Part shown: positions 8,474-15,802 of the stretch, in pieces
Layout of the letters: every line of letters starts with the position of its first letter
Position numbering within the stretch: position 1 is the stretch's first letter
The notes under the pieces: model-generated
Database searches by the model: none
Seen by the model: the letters and a program-made list of their open reading frames with translations, nothing else
Told to the model about the DNA's origin: nothing
DNA from: Lachnospiraceae bacterium
Lineage (GTDB): Bacteria > Bacillota > Clostridia > Lachnospirales > Lachnospiraceae
DNA length: 21,685 bases
Reading direction: 5' to 3'
Assembly: GCA_900772675.1 (NCBI GenBank)
Contig: CAAGRM010000061.1
Location: forward strand, 1-21,685
Translations under genes and position numbers: made by a program

Positions 8474-9379
8474 TCACCCCCTGGTTTTCTTTGGATTAAA
8501 GGCATCGCCGATTCCCTCACCGAGGAAGTTCAGGGAGAAAATGGTGATACAAATGCAAATGGTCGGCAAAAGCAGCTGTCCCGGGTGCATGGTAAGCACC
8601 TGACGGGCATCCTGTGCCATGGAACCCCAGCTTGCCATCGGAGCGGAAATACCGATTCCGATGAAGCTTAAGAAGGCTTCGGTGAAAATGGCGTTCGGAA
8701 CAAGGAAGGTAATCTGTACGATGATCGGTCCGATGGCATTGATCAGCAGGTGGCGGAACAAAATCCGCGCATCGCTTGCTCCGATGACGAGTGCTGCCAT
8801 GGAAAACTCCTGCTCCTTCAAGGCGATCAGCTGGCCTCTTACCTGACGCGCCATACCGATCCAGCCCGGAATGCAGATACCGATCAGAATGCTTCGTACA
8901 TTCGATCCAAGAACCATCATGATCAGGATAACGTAGATCATAGAAGGCATCGCGTAGATGATATCCACAATACGCATGACAAAGTTGTCAAATTTTCCAC
9001 CAATGTAGCCGCACAATCCACCGATCACCACACCGAGTACGGTGTTGATGACGGCTGCTCCAAAACCAATCGCCAGGCTGATGCGACCTCCGTAACAGAG
9101 TCTTGTAAATACATCACGTCCGAATTTGTCGGTTCCGAAAATATGTTGTGCCGAAAAGCCTGCATACTGATTGGCTGCGTCCTGTGCATCGTATGCATAG
9201 GGGCTGATCATCGGTCCGAAAATGGAAATCACCGCCATAAGGAGGATGACGACCAGTCCGAGGACTGCCATTGGATTTTTCTTAAATCTTCCCCATGCCG
9301 CTTTCCAGAAGCTTTTGCTCTCCACGGCAATAAACTCGCTGTTCTTTTTGGATGGATCAATCGGTGAAAACCAGTCCAT
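8474..9379 (-). CDS. oppC: Oligopeptide ABC transporter permease OppC
   Basis: A 301-residue inner-membrane permease with the OppC-type N-terminal extension (about 1-35), a first transmembrane helix near 39-60 (MAVLGLVVILLMAVISIFG), and the binding-protein-dependent transport domain with five further helices. The EAA-like cytoplasmic loop that contacts the ATPases is visible around SMAALVIGASDARILFRHLL (20 residues). A GTG three codons upstream is in frame, but AGGAGGTGA lies 5 bases before the ATG at 9379, which decides the start. It follows oppB after 12 bases. Confidence 0.94.
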   Translation of the reverse strand: MDWFSPIDPSKKNSEFIAVESKSFWKAAWGRFKKNPMAVLGLVVILLMAVISIFGPMISPYAYDAQDAANQYAGFSAQHIFGTDKFGRDVFTRLCYGGRISLAIGFGAAVINTVLGVVIGGLCGYIGGKFDNFVMRIVDIIYAMPSMIYVILIMMVLGSNVRSILIGICIPGWIGMARQVRGQLIALKEQEFSMAALVIGASDARILFRHLLINAIGPIIVQITFLVPNAIFTEAFLSFIGIGISAPMASWGSMAQDARQVLTMHPGQLLLPTICICITIFSLNFLGEGIGDAFNPKKTRG

Positions 9380-9391
9380 AACAGTCACCTC

Positions 9392-10306
9392 CTAGTTTGT
9401 CAGTTTGATTCTCGGGTCAATGAGGGAACAAATGATATCCACCGCCAGGTTTGCAACGGTGATAATCACACCGATGAAAACACTGAAGCCAAGGACTACG
9501 GTATAATCACGGTTTGTGATGGCATTCGTAAATTCACGTCCGATTCCGGGAATGGAAAAAATAGATTCTACAACAAAGCTTCCTGTGATCAGAAATGCGA
9601 TAGCCGGTCCGAAATAGGTGACAACCGGGATCAGTGCATTTTTGAGGACGTGACGTACGGTGATGTACAGATTGCTAAGTCCCTTCGCTCTTGCCATCGT
9701 GACATAATCCATCTGGATTGCCTCGGAATACGTACTCTTGGTCAGTCTGGCAATCGAAGCGATCTGTCCGAATGACTGTGCTGCCACCGGAAGAATGTAG
9801 TTGGCCGGCGAACCAAGACCGACGATCGGGAGTACCGGCCACCAGACTCCGAAAACCATCATCAGCAGGATCGCTGTGACGAATCCCGGGATACTGACTC
9901 CCAGCGTCGCAATTCCAAGCAGGGTGTTTTTCACTGCCAGCCGCTTGCTCGTCGCCATCCAGATGCCCATCAGAATACCGATGAAAGCGGATACCGCGAT
10001 AGAGAGAAGTCCGATGCTTAACGTATACGGAAATCCTCTTGCGATCAGTGTATTAACAGAAACGTTCTTTTTATAGGAAATGCCGAGATCCCCGTGCATC
10101 AGATTTTCCATGTAAAGAATATACTGTTTCCACATGGGTTCATCCAGTCCGTAGGTCGATTCGAGCTGTTCAATCGCGCTCTGGGAAAGATTATCCGCCT
10201 CGAACGGGCTGCCCGGCATAATCCGAATCAGGAAAAAGGTAATGGTGATCAGTGCCCAGATCGTCACCACTCCGATAAATAAACGTTTTATGATGTATCT
10301 TACCAT
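9392..10306 (-). CDS. oppB: Oligopeptide ABC transporter permease OppB
   Basis: A 304-residue permease of the OppB/DppB type, first gene of the operon. The N-terminal MVRYIIKRLF helix, the EAA-type loop (YVTMARAKGLSNLYITVRHV), and the C-terminal segment ending in IDPRIKLTN are characteristic. It forms the heterodimeric membrane channel with OppC. GGGAGG lies about 8 bases before the ATG. The gap to the upstream P-II gene is 96 bases, holds a hairpin, and shows no convincing promoter. Confidence 0.94.
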   Translation of the reverse strand: MVRYIIKRLFIGVVTIWALITITFFLIRIMPGSPFEADNLSQSAIEQLESTYGLDEPMWKQYILYMENLMHGDLGISYKKNVSVNTLIARGFPYTLSIGLLSIAVSAFIGILMGIWMATSKRLAVKNTLLGIATLGVSIPGFVTAILLMMVFGVWWPVLPIVGLGSPANYILPVAAQSFGQIASIARLTKSTYSEAIQMDYVTMARAKGLSNLYITVRHVLKNALIPVVTYFGPAIAFLITGSFVVESIFSIPGIGREFTNAITNRDYTVVLGFSVFIGVIITVANLAVDIICSLIDPRIKLTN

Positions 10307-10341
10307 GCAGCATTCCTCCCGTTCCGGCTTTTTTAGCTCAG

Positions 10342-10377
10342 AAGAGGCAGCCGAACGATCTGTTCTGGCTGCCTCTT
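10342..10377 (-). terminator. Hairpin between the P-II gene and oppB
   Basis: Perfect 11-bp arms AAGAGGCAGCC (10342-10352) and its complement (10367-10377), with further GAAC/GTTC pairing in the loop. Neither strand has a clean T run: minus-strand exit is CTGAGCTAAAAAAG. It may be a partial terminator or an mRNA-stability element at the glnK-opp junction. Confidence 0.5.
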
Positions 10378-10402
10378 TGCACCTTTTTACTGTCTTTTGT
10401 TT

Positions 10403-10741
10403 TTATAATGCTTCCTCGCCGCGCTGGCCGGTACGAACCCGGATGACGTCTGCCACTTTCTCGACAAAAATCTTTCCGTCTCCGATATTTCCGGTACACA
10501 GCTTCTTTTCCAGAAAGCCTTTTAATACTTCAATTGTCTTGTCGTCACCGACGGTCTCGAATTTGCATTTCATCAGTACATTCGGCCCGCTCATGGTTCC
10601 ACGGTACATCACCCGGTAACCCTTCTGATTTCCATATCCGGTGATATCCGTTTCCATCACGCCGTACACGGCACACGATTCCATGATGTCGATGACATCC
10701 TCCCGGTTCGCGGGTTTGACAATAACTGTCAGCTTTTTCAT
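10403..10741 (-). CDS. P-II family nitrogen regulatory protein (copy downstream of amt)
   Basis: A 112-residue P-II signalling protein, which binds ATP/ADP and 2-oxoglutarate and controls the ammonium channel and other nitrogen proteins. Family landmarks: ITGYGNQKGY (33-42), the B-loop TGNIGDGKIFV (about 83-93) and the C-terminal RVRTGQRGEEAL. In the T-loop the sequence reads YRGTMSGPN where enterobacterial proteins have YRGAEY, so the uridylylated Tyr51 is absent and control by uridylylation at that site is unlikely. It follows amt after 42 bases, consistent with one operon. GGTGG lies about 6 bases before the ATG. Its T-loop differs from that of the second copy, so the two may have distinct partners. 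Confidence 0.94.
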   Translation of the reverse strand: MKKLTVIVKPANREDVIDIMESCAVYGVMETDITGYGNQKGYRVMYRGTMSGPNVLMKCKFETVGDDKTIEVLKGFLEKKLCTGNIGDGKIFVEKVADVIRVRTGQRGEEAL

Positions 10742-10783
10742 ATCCGCACCACCTTTTTATTGATCCTTTTTCATCGATTCTTT

Positions 10784-11998
10784 TTATTTGTCATTGTGGA
10801 AGTGGAAGTTTGCATAAGCGCTGCATCCGTGCTCGTGCATATCCAGTCCGTCGATCTCTTCTTTCTCGGTTACGCGAAGTCCGATGGTCTTTTTCAGGAC
10901 GAAGAACAGAATGAACGCCAGGATCAGGGTATATGCTGCAACTGCTACAAAACCGATCAGCTGGGTGATAAAGCTGCATCCCTCACCAAAAATGCCGGTG
11001 AATAAGGTTCCGAGTGCTCCACAGACACCATGTACACTGATTGCACCAACCGGGTCATCGATTTTTACGACTTTATCAAAGAATTCAACTGCGAATACAA
11101 CAACGACACCTGCAACTGCTCCAATGAACAGTGCCTCGTAGTCGTTCACTACATCACAGCTTGCTGTAATAGCTACCAGTCCGGCCAGTGCGCCGTTCAT
11201 TGTCATACTGATATCCGGTTTTCCATAACGTACCCAGGTAACAATCAGGGTAACCAGCGTTGCTGCTGCTGCCGCAAGGTTTGTAGTCATGGCAATGTCG
11301 CCAAGGCTGTAGGTTGCTGCTGTGGTCGATCCACAGTTAAATCCGAACCAGCAGAACCAGAGGATAAAAACGCCAAGTGCTCCAAGCGGAAGGTTATGAC
11401 CAGGAATAGCAACCGGTTTTCCCTCTTTTGTATATTTTCCGATACGAGGTCCGACCATTTTTGCACCGGCAAGGGCACACAGACCGCCGACCATATGAAC
11501 TGCAGTAGATCCTGCAAAATCATGGAACCCGATCTGGCTTAACCAGCCGCCGCCCCAGATCCAGTGTCCGGTGATCGGATAAATGAAAACGCTGATGGCT
11601 GCGGAGTAAATCAAATAAGAGATGAATTTGGTTCTCTCTGCCATAGCACCTGATACAATCGTGGCCGATGTTGCACAGAACACGGTCTGGAAAATCATGA
11701 ATACGCCGATCGGCAGTCCGTTGAACATGCCATCTGCATCTGCCAGCGATTTCGGGTTAAAGAAACCTGCTGTTCCGATAAAGGCATTGCTTCCTCCGAA
11801 CATCAGCGCAAATCCGATGATAAAGAAGAAAATAGAGCCGAGCACGAAATCCATCATATTCTTCATCAGAATGTTTCCGGAGTTTTTCGCTCTTGTAAAT
11901 CCTGTCTCCACCATGGCAAATCCGGCCTGCATAAAGTACACCAGAAAGGCTCCGACCATGGTCCATACGATATTGAGTAATACCTGTGTGTTTTCCAT
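10784..11998 (-). CDS. amt: Ammonium transporter (Amt/MEP/Rh family)
   Basis: A 404-residue polytopic membrane protein, normal length for Amt channels, which pass ammonium/ammonia across the membrane. Both pore histidines are present, H168 in GSTAVHMVGG and H323 in AISVHGVCGALG, and D160 of the periplasmic recruitment site lies just before. The C-terminal tail carries the conserved GLDMHEHG and AYANF, the region where P-II docks through its T-loop. No separate signal peptide is evident. GAGGAGG precedes the ATG by about 7 bases. It is flanked on both sides by P-II genes on the same strand (gaps of 87 and 42 bases). Confidence 0.97.
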   Translation of the reverse strand: MENTQVLLNIVWTMVGAFLVYFMQAGFAMVETGFTRAKNSGNILMKNMMDFVLGSIFFFIIGFALMFGGSNAFIGTAGFFNPKSLADADGMFNGLPIGVFMIFQTVFCATSATIVSGAMAERTKFISYLIYSAAISVFIYPITGHWIWGGGWLSQIGFHDFAGSTAVHMVGGLCALAGAKMVGPRIGKYTKEGKPVAIPGHNLPLGALGVFILWFCWFGFNCGSTTAATYSLGDIAMTTNLAAAAATLVTLIVTWVRYGKPDISMTMNGALAGLVAITASCDVVNDYEALFIGAVAGVVVVFAVEFFDKVVKIDDPVGAISVHGVCGALGTLFTGIFGEGCSFITQLIGFVAVAAYTLILAFILFFVLKKTIGLRVTEKEEIDGLDMHEHGCSAYANFHFHNDK

Positions 11999-12085
11999 AA
12001 TAAGTTCCTCCTCATTCCCATCTTACCTGTTCCCGTCTGCAGATCTTCTGAAACGGTCATCTTGAAACGGTAGCTTTCAGATTTT

Positions 12086-12424
12086 TTAAAGTGCCTGTTC
12101 GCCGTGCTCACCTGTCCGGATCCGCACTGCATCTTCGACATCGTAAACGAAAATTTTTCCATCGCCGTAGTTTCCGGTTGACAGGTTTTTCACAACAAAA
12201 TCAACGATTTTCGGAACCTTGTCGTCCTCCACAACGGTCTCCACTTTAACTTTCGGAAGCATTTTGGCCACGATTTCCGCTCCACGGTACATCTGACGAT
12301 ATCCCTTCTGGTTTCCATATCCAAGGATATTTGTGATCATCATACCGTTTGCCTTCTGCTCCTCGAGGAGTAGCTCCAGGTTTTCGAGGCTCTCCGGACG
12401 AATTACAATTTCCAGCTTTTTCAT
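12086..12424 (-). CDS. P-II family nitrogen regulatory protein (copy upstream of amt)
   Basis: A 112-residue P-II protein, first gene of the P-II/amt/P-II cluster. It has ILGYGNQKGY, YRGAEIVAKMLPKVKVE, TGNYGDGKIFV and the C-terminal RIRTGEHGEQAL. The T-loop residue matching Tyr51 is isoleucine (AEI), so classical uridylylation is not expected. An upstream ATG in frame exists, but GGGAGGG lies 6 bases before the ATG at 12424, which also gives the normal P-II N-terminus MKKLEIVIRPESL. The two P-II copies of this locus are clearly diverged from each other across the T-loop. Confidence 0.94.
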   Translation of the reverse strand: MKKLEIVIRPESLENLELLLEEQKANGMMITNILGYGNQKGYRQMYRGAEIVAKMLPKVKVETVVEDDKVPKIVDFVVKNLSTGNYGDGKIFVYDVEDAVRIRTGEHGEQAL

Positions 12425-12501
12425 GATTTTCCCTCCCTTTCCGAACCGGCTCCTGTACAAGCTTCCTACCTCCATTTACCGGCTCTGCTGCTTCTATATA
12501 G

Positions 12502-12523
12502 AAATCTGTTTTCTGACAGATTT
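12502..12523 (-). promoter_or_regulatory. Inverted repeat upstream of the P-II/amt cluster
   Basis: AAATCTGT (12502-12509) and its exact complement (12516-12523) are separated by six bases. It lies about 80 bases upstream of the first P-II start, just upstream of an AT-rich CTATATAG on the minus strand that could be a -10 box. It may be an operator or a leader hairpin; no regulator was recognised. Confidence 0.4.
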
Positions 12524-12565
12524 TCTAACCTCTTCTTTCATGCCTGGACTGTTCCGCAGCTCTGC

Positions 12566-12589
12566 TGTTTTTACAGTTGTTTTTACAGT
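12566..12589. repeat. Perfect 12-base tandem duplication with degenerate extra units
   Basis: TGTTTTTACAGT occurs twice head to tail (12566-12577, 12578-12589). Related TGTTTT units follow at 12591-12625, up to the dehydrogenase stop. No U-tract terminator is visible in this 199-base gap, so dehydrogenase transcripts may read into the P-II/amt genes. Confidence 0.55.
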
Positions 12590-12623
12590 CGTTTTTTGCA
12601 GCTGTTTTCACAATCCGCTGTTT

Positions 12624-13658
12624 TTAATTAATCACACTCGTCGGCATTCCCTCCAGGTAAGACCGGAAGTTTTTCACCGCCAGATCTACTGCGCGGAGTC
12701 TTGCTGCCTTCGGCTGCCAGGCGATATGGGAAGTAATAAAGGTGTACGGCGACTGCATCAGCGGAATCTGATACTGCGGCGGCTCATTTGCGACAACATC
12801 GAGTCCTGCCATATAAACCTTTCTCGATTCCAGCGCCTCAAGAAGCGCCTCCTCATCGATGATGATTCCCCGTGCGGTGTTGATAATGATGACACCGTCC
12901 TTCATTTTGGCAAATGCTTCACGGTTCAGCAGGTTTTCTGTTTCCTTCGTATGCGGACAGTGAATGGAGATCACATCCGACCGTTCGAAAATTTCTTCCA
13001 TGCTGACCTGCTCGATGCCGTCATACTGCGGCCCCGTCTTTTTGTGACGGCTGTTTGCGATGACCTTCATGCCAAAGCCCTTTGCCATTCTTGCCGTCCA
13101 GAGGCCGATTGCGCCAAGTCCGATGATTCCCATCGTTTTCTGGTAGAGCTCAATCTGCGGCACGAACAGTTGATTGTAGCTTGCCTGCGGATTCGTTTCT
13201 TTTTCTTTCCAGTACCCTGTTTTGGTGTAATCGCTCTGTACCGTCACGTTATGACAGATGTTCATGAGCAGTGCCATCGCATACTGGGCAATGGTGACAT
13301 CGCCGTAAATCGTATTCGTTATGGTCACGCCCCGGCGTCTTGTCATTTCCACATCGAAGTCTTCAAATCCATGTCCCAGCGTTGCGATATATTTCAGATT
13401 CGGATGCGCTTCAAAGAGCTTTTCGTTGATCACTCCTTTGTGGACCCAGATACCAAGTGCTGCGTCGGCGTTCCCGATCTGACTGCTGTAATCTTCGAAG
13501 GTGTACCTCTTTTTCTCCTGATGGATGATACGGAACTTTCCGATCTGTGGTACGGTCTGCAGCATTTTGTTCCACTCTGCTTCTATTTCTTCGTACGTCA
13601 GATCGATGGTTCCCGGGTCTCCCTGAAAAACAACTACCTCATAGTTTTTTTCTTTCAT
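12624..13658 (-). CDS. D-isomer-specific 2-hydroxyacid dehydrogenase
   Basis: A 344-residue NAD-dependent dehydrogenase reducing 2-oxoacids to D-2-hydroxyacids or the reverse. The Rossmann fingerprint GLGAIG is at 180-185. The catalytic residues are visible: R263 in NTARGIIIDEEAL, E292 in ANEPP, and H311 in SHIAW. Length is typical. The start at 13658 (MKEKNYEVVVF) is chosen over an upstream in-frame ATG because GGGAGG lies 8 bases before it. The substrate (lactate, glycerate, phosphoglycerate, hydroxyisocaproate) cannot be settled. It lies 88 bases downstream of the MATE gene on the same strand with no hairpin between, so co-transcription is possible. Confidence 0.92.
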   Translation of the reverse strand: MKEKNYEVVVFQGDPGTIDLTYEEIEAEWNKMLQTVPQIGKFRIIHQEKKRYTFEDYSSQIGNADAALGIWVHKGVINEKLFEAHPNLKYIATLGHGFEDFDVEMTRRRGVTITNTIYGDVTIAQYAMALLMNICHNVTVQSDYTKTGYWKEKETNPQASYNQLFVPQIELYQKTMGIIGLGAIGLWTARMAKGFGMKVIANSRHKKTGPQYDGIEQVSMEEIFERSDVISIHCPHTKETENLLNREAFAKMKDGVIIINTARGIIIDEEALLEALESRKVYMAGLDVVANEPPQYQIPLMQSPYTFITSHIAWQPKAARLRAVDLAVKNFRSYLEGMPTSVIN

Positions 13659-13746
13659 ACGCCTCGCCTCCCGTTGTACTTCTGTCTTTTTATATTCCGA
13701 TTTCAAGATGGATTTCTGGTATGCCGATAAGTTGATTCTTCTGTTT

Positions 13747-15120
13747 TTATTCTGTAAGAATTTCCTTTTCCTGTTGCCTTACAACGGATTTATTTTCCCA
13801 TTTATGACCAAGATACCGGACAATGTAAAATCCTGCACGGACTACCCAGTCGAGGGTCTGTGCAATCCAGACACCAAGGAGTCCCACATGGAGGGAAACA
13901 CCGATCAGATACGCCAGTGCAATTCGAACGAACCACATGGACAGGATGCTGACCGTCATCGTAAACTTGGCATCGCCGGCAGAACGCATCGTGTTCGGAA
14001 GGGTAAAGGCCAGCGGCCAGATCATCATACAGCAGATGCTGTGGTATCGGATCACAATCACTGCCATCCGGTAAGCGCCATCGGAAAGGTTATATGCTCC
14101 GGCGAACAGTGGTGCTGCTGCCAGAAGCAGGATATTCAGAATCCAAAGGAATGCGTAGGCTCCTGTGATCAGCTTCTTTGTATAGCTTCTCGCCTGCTTA
14201 TAATCTCCCGCTCCGACACACTGGCCAACCACGGTTGTCATGGCAAGTCCCATCGCCGATCCCGGCATAAAAGCAAGCTGTTCCACGGTCATTGCACAGG
14301 CATTTGCTGCAATCGATGCTGTTCCAAATCCGGCAATCATGCTCTGGGTCAACAGCTTTCCGATCTGGAACATACTGTTTTCCAACGCCTGCGGAACACC
14401 GATGGAAAAGATCTTTTTCAGCATCTCCTTATCCCATCCGACCAGGAACCATTTCGTACAGTGGATCTCGTATTTTTCCTGATGCAGCAGTACAAAAATC
14501 ACAACACTGGCAAATGCTCTGGAAATCAGAGTGGAAAGTGCCACGCCTGCAACTCCCATGTCAAAGCCGAAAACAAAAACAGCATTTCCGATGATGTTCA
14601 GCGCATTCATCACGATGGAAGTAACCATTGAAATGTTTGAGTTTCCCATAACCCGGAAAAGCGCTGCCCCCGCATTGTAGATTCCAAGGAACGGGAACGA
14701 AAGCGATGTAATAAAGAAGTATTCCACCGCATAAGCCATAACCTGCTCTTCCACCGATCCGTAGACTACCCGGAGAATCCAACGGTTTCCGAAAAAGGAA
14801 ATGCCGCAGATGACAAGTGCAATCAGTCCGCAGATCATAACGAGCTGTTCGGCTGCGTGACATGCTGTTTTCTTATCCCCGCTTCCCAGGAACTGGGCTC
14901 CGACAACGGAACCGCCGCTTGCCATGGATGTGAAAATCACGATCAGCAGTACACAGATCGTATTGACAAGTGAGATTCCGGAAACAGCCGTTTCACCGGC
15001 TCCGGATACCATCACCATGTCCGCCATTCCGACGGTAACGGCCAGCACCTGTTCCACAATCAAGGGAACGATCAGCCGAATCAGACGCTTTCGGTCGAAT
15101 AAAACATTTGTGTTTTCCAT
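13747..15120 (-). CDS. MATE family efflux transporter
   Basis: A 457-residue multidrug and toxic-compound extrusion protein, an inner-membrane antiporter with about 12 predicted helices in two MatE repeats. Characteristic segments include LIVPLIVEQVLAVTVGMADM near the N-terminus, SGISLVNTI, GVPQALENSMFQIGKLL at the start of the second half, and GQCVGAGDYKQA. The start at 15120 (MENTNVLFD) has AAAGGAG 8 bases upstream and is preferred to an in-frame ATG nine codons earlier. The gene has a leader of about 400 bases with three stacked terminators, so expression should depend on antitermination. Substrate is unknown; the leader architecture suggests an inducible response to a toxic compound or metabolite (inference). 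Confidence 0.95.
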   Translation of the reverse strand: MENTNVLFDRKRLIRLIVPLIVEQVLAVTVGMADMVMVSGAGETAVSGISLVNTICVLLIVIFTSMASGGSVVGAQFLGSGDKKTACHAAEQLVMICGLIALVICGISFFGNRWILRVVYGSVEEQVMAYAVEYFFITSLSFPFLGIYNAGAALFRVMGNSNISMVTSIVMNALNIIGNAVFVFGFDMGVAGVALSTLISRAFASVVIFVLLHQEKYEIHCTKWFLVGWDKEMLKKIFSIGVPQALENSMFQIGKLLTQSMIAGFGTASIAANACAMTVEQLAFMPGSAMGLAMTTVVGQCVGAGDYKQARSYTKKLITGAYAFLWILNILLLAAAPLFAGAYNLSDGAYRMAVIVIRYHSICCMMIWPLAFTLPNTMRSAGDAKFTMTVSILSMWFVRIALAYLIGVSLHVGLLGVWIAQTLDWVVRAGFYIVRYLGHKWENKSVVRQQEKEILTE

Positions 15121-15215
15121 CGGACTTTCTCCTTTCCGGTTCTGCATTTTTTCTGTCCTGTTTCTGACAAAATCAAATCTGGTTTTCAGAAGCAGTCCCT
15201 GATACCTTTGATAAC

Positions 15216-15248
15216 AAAAAACGACCTGGAAGTCTTCCTTCCAGATCG
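15216..15248 (-). terminator. Leader terminator 3 (closest to MATE)
   Basis: Minus-strand arms CGATCTGGAAG and CTTCCAGGTCG (15238-15248, 15222-15232), 11 bp with one G-U pair, followed directly by TTTTTTG. It lies about 95 bases before the MATE start codon. Confidence 0.88.
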
Positions 15249-15289
15249 CCCCGTTGCGAACTCTTTACTGACGTTTCTCCTTTGGATGG

Positions 15290-15324
15290 AAAAACGCGGC
15301 ACAAAGCTTTCCCTTCGTACCGCG
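15290..15324 (-). terminator. Leader terminator 2
   Basis: Minus-strand arms CGCGGTACGAAG and CTTTGTGCCGCG (15313-15324, 15295-15306), 12 bp with two G-U pairs around a six-base loop, followed by TTTTTCC. Confidence 0.8.
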
Positions 15325-15431
15325 CCTTCGCGAATCCATTACTTATATGGAGTTTATCTTGAAAAACAGACAGAGCGTTTTCTGGTTTTCTGAGAGTGTT
15401 TTTTGGGAGAAATAAAACCTTGGAGAAAAGG

Positions 15432-15477
15432 AAAAAAATCAGAAACGGAGCGATTCTATTTCCAGAACCGCTCCGTT
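15432..15477 (-). terminator. Leader terminator 1 (promoter-proximal)
   Basis: Minus-strand arms of 14 bp, AACGGAGCGGTTCT with its near-complement (15464-15477, 15444-15457), six-base loop, then TCTGATTTTTTT. Ending here, the transcript from the 15528-15556 promoter would be about 90 bases. Confidence 0.88.
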
Positions 15478-15527
15478 GCGTTATCTTTACTCTATTCTTT
15501 TTCTCTGCTGTTTTTCAACATAGGCAC

Positions 15528-15556
15528 ATTCTAACGGAATTCCCGCTTTTTGTCAA
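15528..15556 (-). promoter_or_regulatory. Near-consensus sigma-A promoter of the MATE leader
   Basis: Minus-strand TTGACA (15551-15556), 17-base spacer, TAGAAT (15528-15533). Predicted start near 15521. The stretch 15557-15802, between this promoter and the zinc-ribbon gene, shows nothing else recognisable. Confidence 0.85.
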
Positions 15557-15802
15557 TCCTTAAATTTTTCGATGATTTCCGGTCTTTTGCGTCAGTTCTG
15601 TCAATTTTACACAATTTCACCGATAATTTTTCGGCTGTTTCTGAACATTTTTCTCATGAACCATTGAAATTTCTTTGTTTTCTTTTAAAATCGCGGAAAA
15701 ACTCCGGCGAAATTCTGTGAAAATTCAGAGCGAACGCCAGACTTTGCTTTCATCAAATATCCGCCACCTGTCCGGCGCCTGTTTGAAAAAGACTCCGGTA
15801 TA

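Larger units (their letters stand above)
15239..15491 (-). repeat. Three-copy leader repeat (AGTAA...CGCAACGG.GCG)
   Basis: Copies 1 (15460-15491) and 3 (15239-15269) agree at 26 of 32 aligned positions, sharing AGTAAAGA, CGCAACGG, GCG and TCTGGAA. Copy 2 starts at 15343 and is more diverged (AGTAATGGATTCGCGAAGG). Spacing between 5' ends is 148 and 74 bases. Confidence 0.75.
15121..15521 (-). promoter_or_regulatory. MATE leader RNA with three tandem attenuator-like elements
   Basis: The predicted RNA starts near 15521 and runs to the MATE start codon. It holds three related units whose 5' ends lie at 15491, 15343 and 15269 (minus strand). Each begins AGTAA, continues to CGC(A/G)A(C/A)GG(N)GCG, and ends in a GC-rich stem plus T run. 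In every unit the trailing GCG of the small CGC-N6-GCG hairpin is part of the 5' arm of the terminator, so the two structures exclude each other. This is the expected layout of antitermination or a riboswitch, tripled. I could not match it to a class from memory; guanidine-IV (mepA, known upstream of MATE genes) and yjdF RNAs are the first to test. Confidence 0.6.

Noticed and set aside
12333..14631. Long plus-strand frames of 465 and 307 codons opposite the dehydrogenase and MATE genes
   Set aside because: They are shadows of well-supported minus-strand genes and carry no family motifs or start signals.
15288..15345. T-box riboswitch suggested by GTGCCGCG in the MATE leader
   Set aside because: The T-box core needs GGTGG-N-ACCGCG and a long stem I with specifier loop; neither is present, and the gene is not an amino-acid gene.
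15239..15491. ANTAR antitermination site (paired hexaloops with A1 and G4)
   Set aside because: The AACGGA and AACGGG loops fit A1/G4, but the stems are only 3 bp, copy 2 has G1, and no partner hexaloop hairpin lies upstream of each copy. Kept only as a distant possibility.
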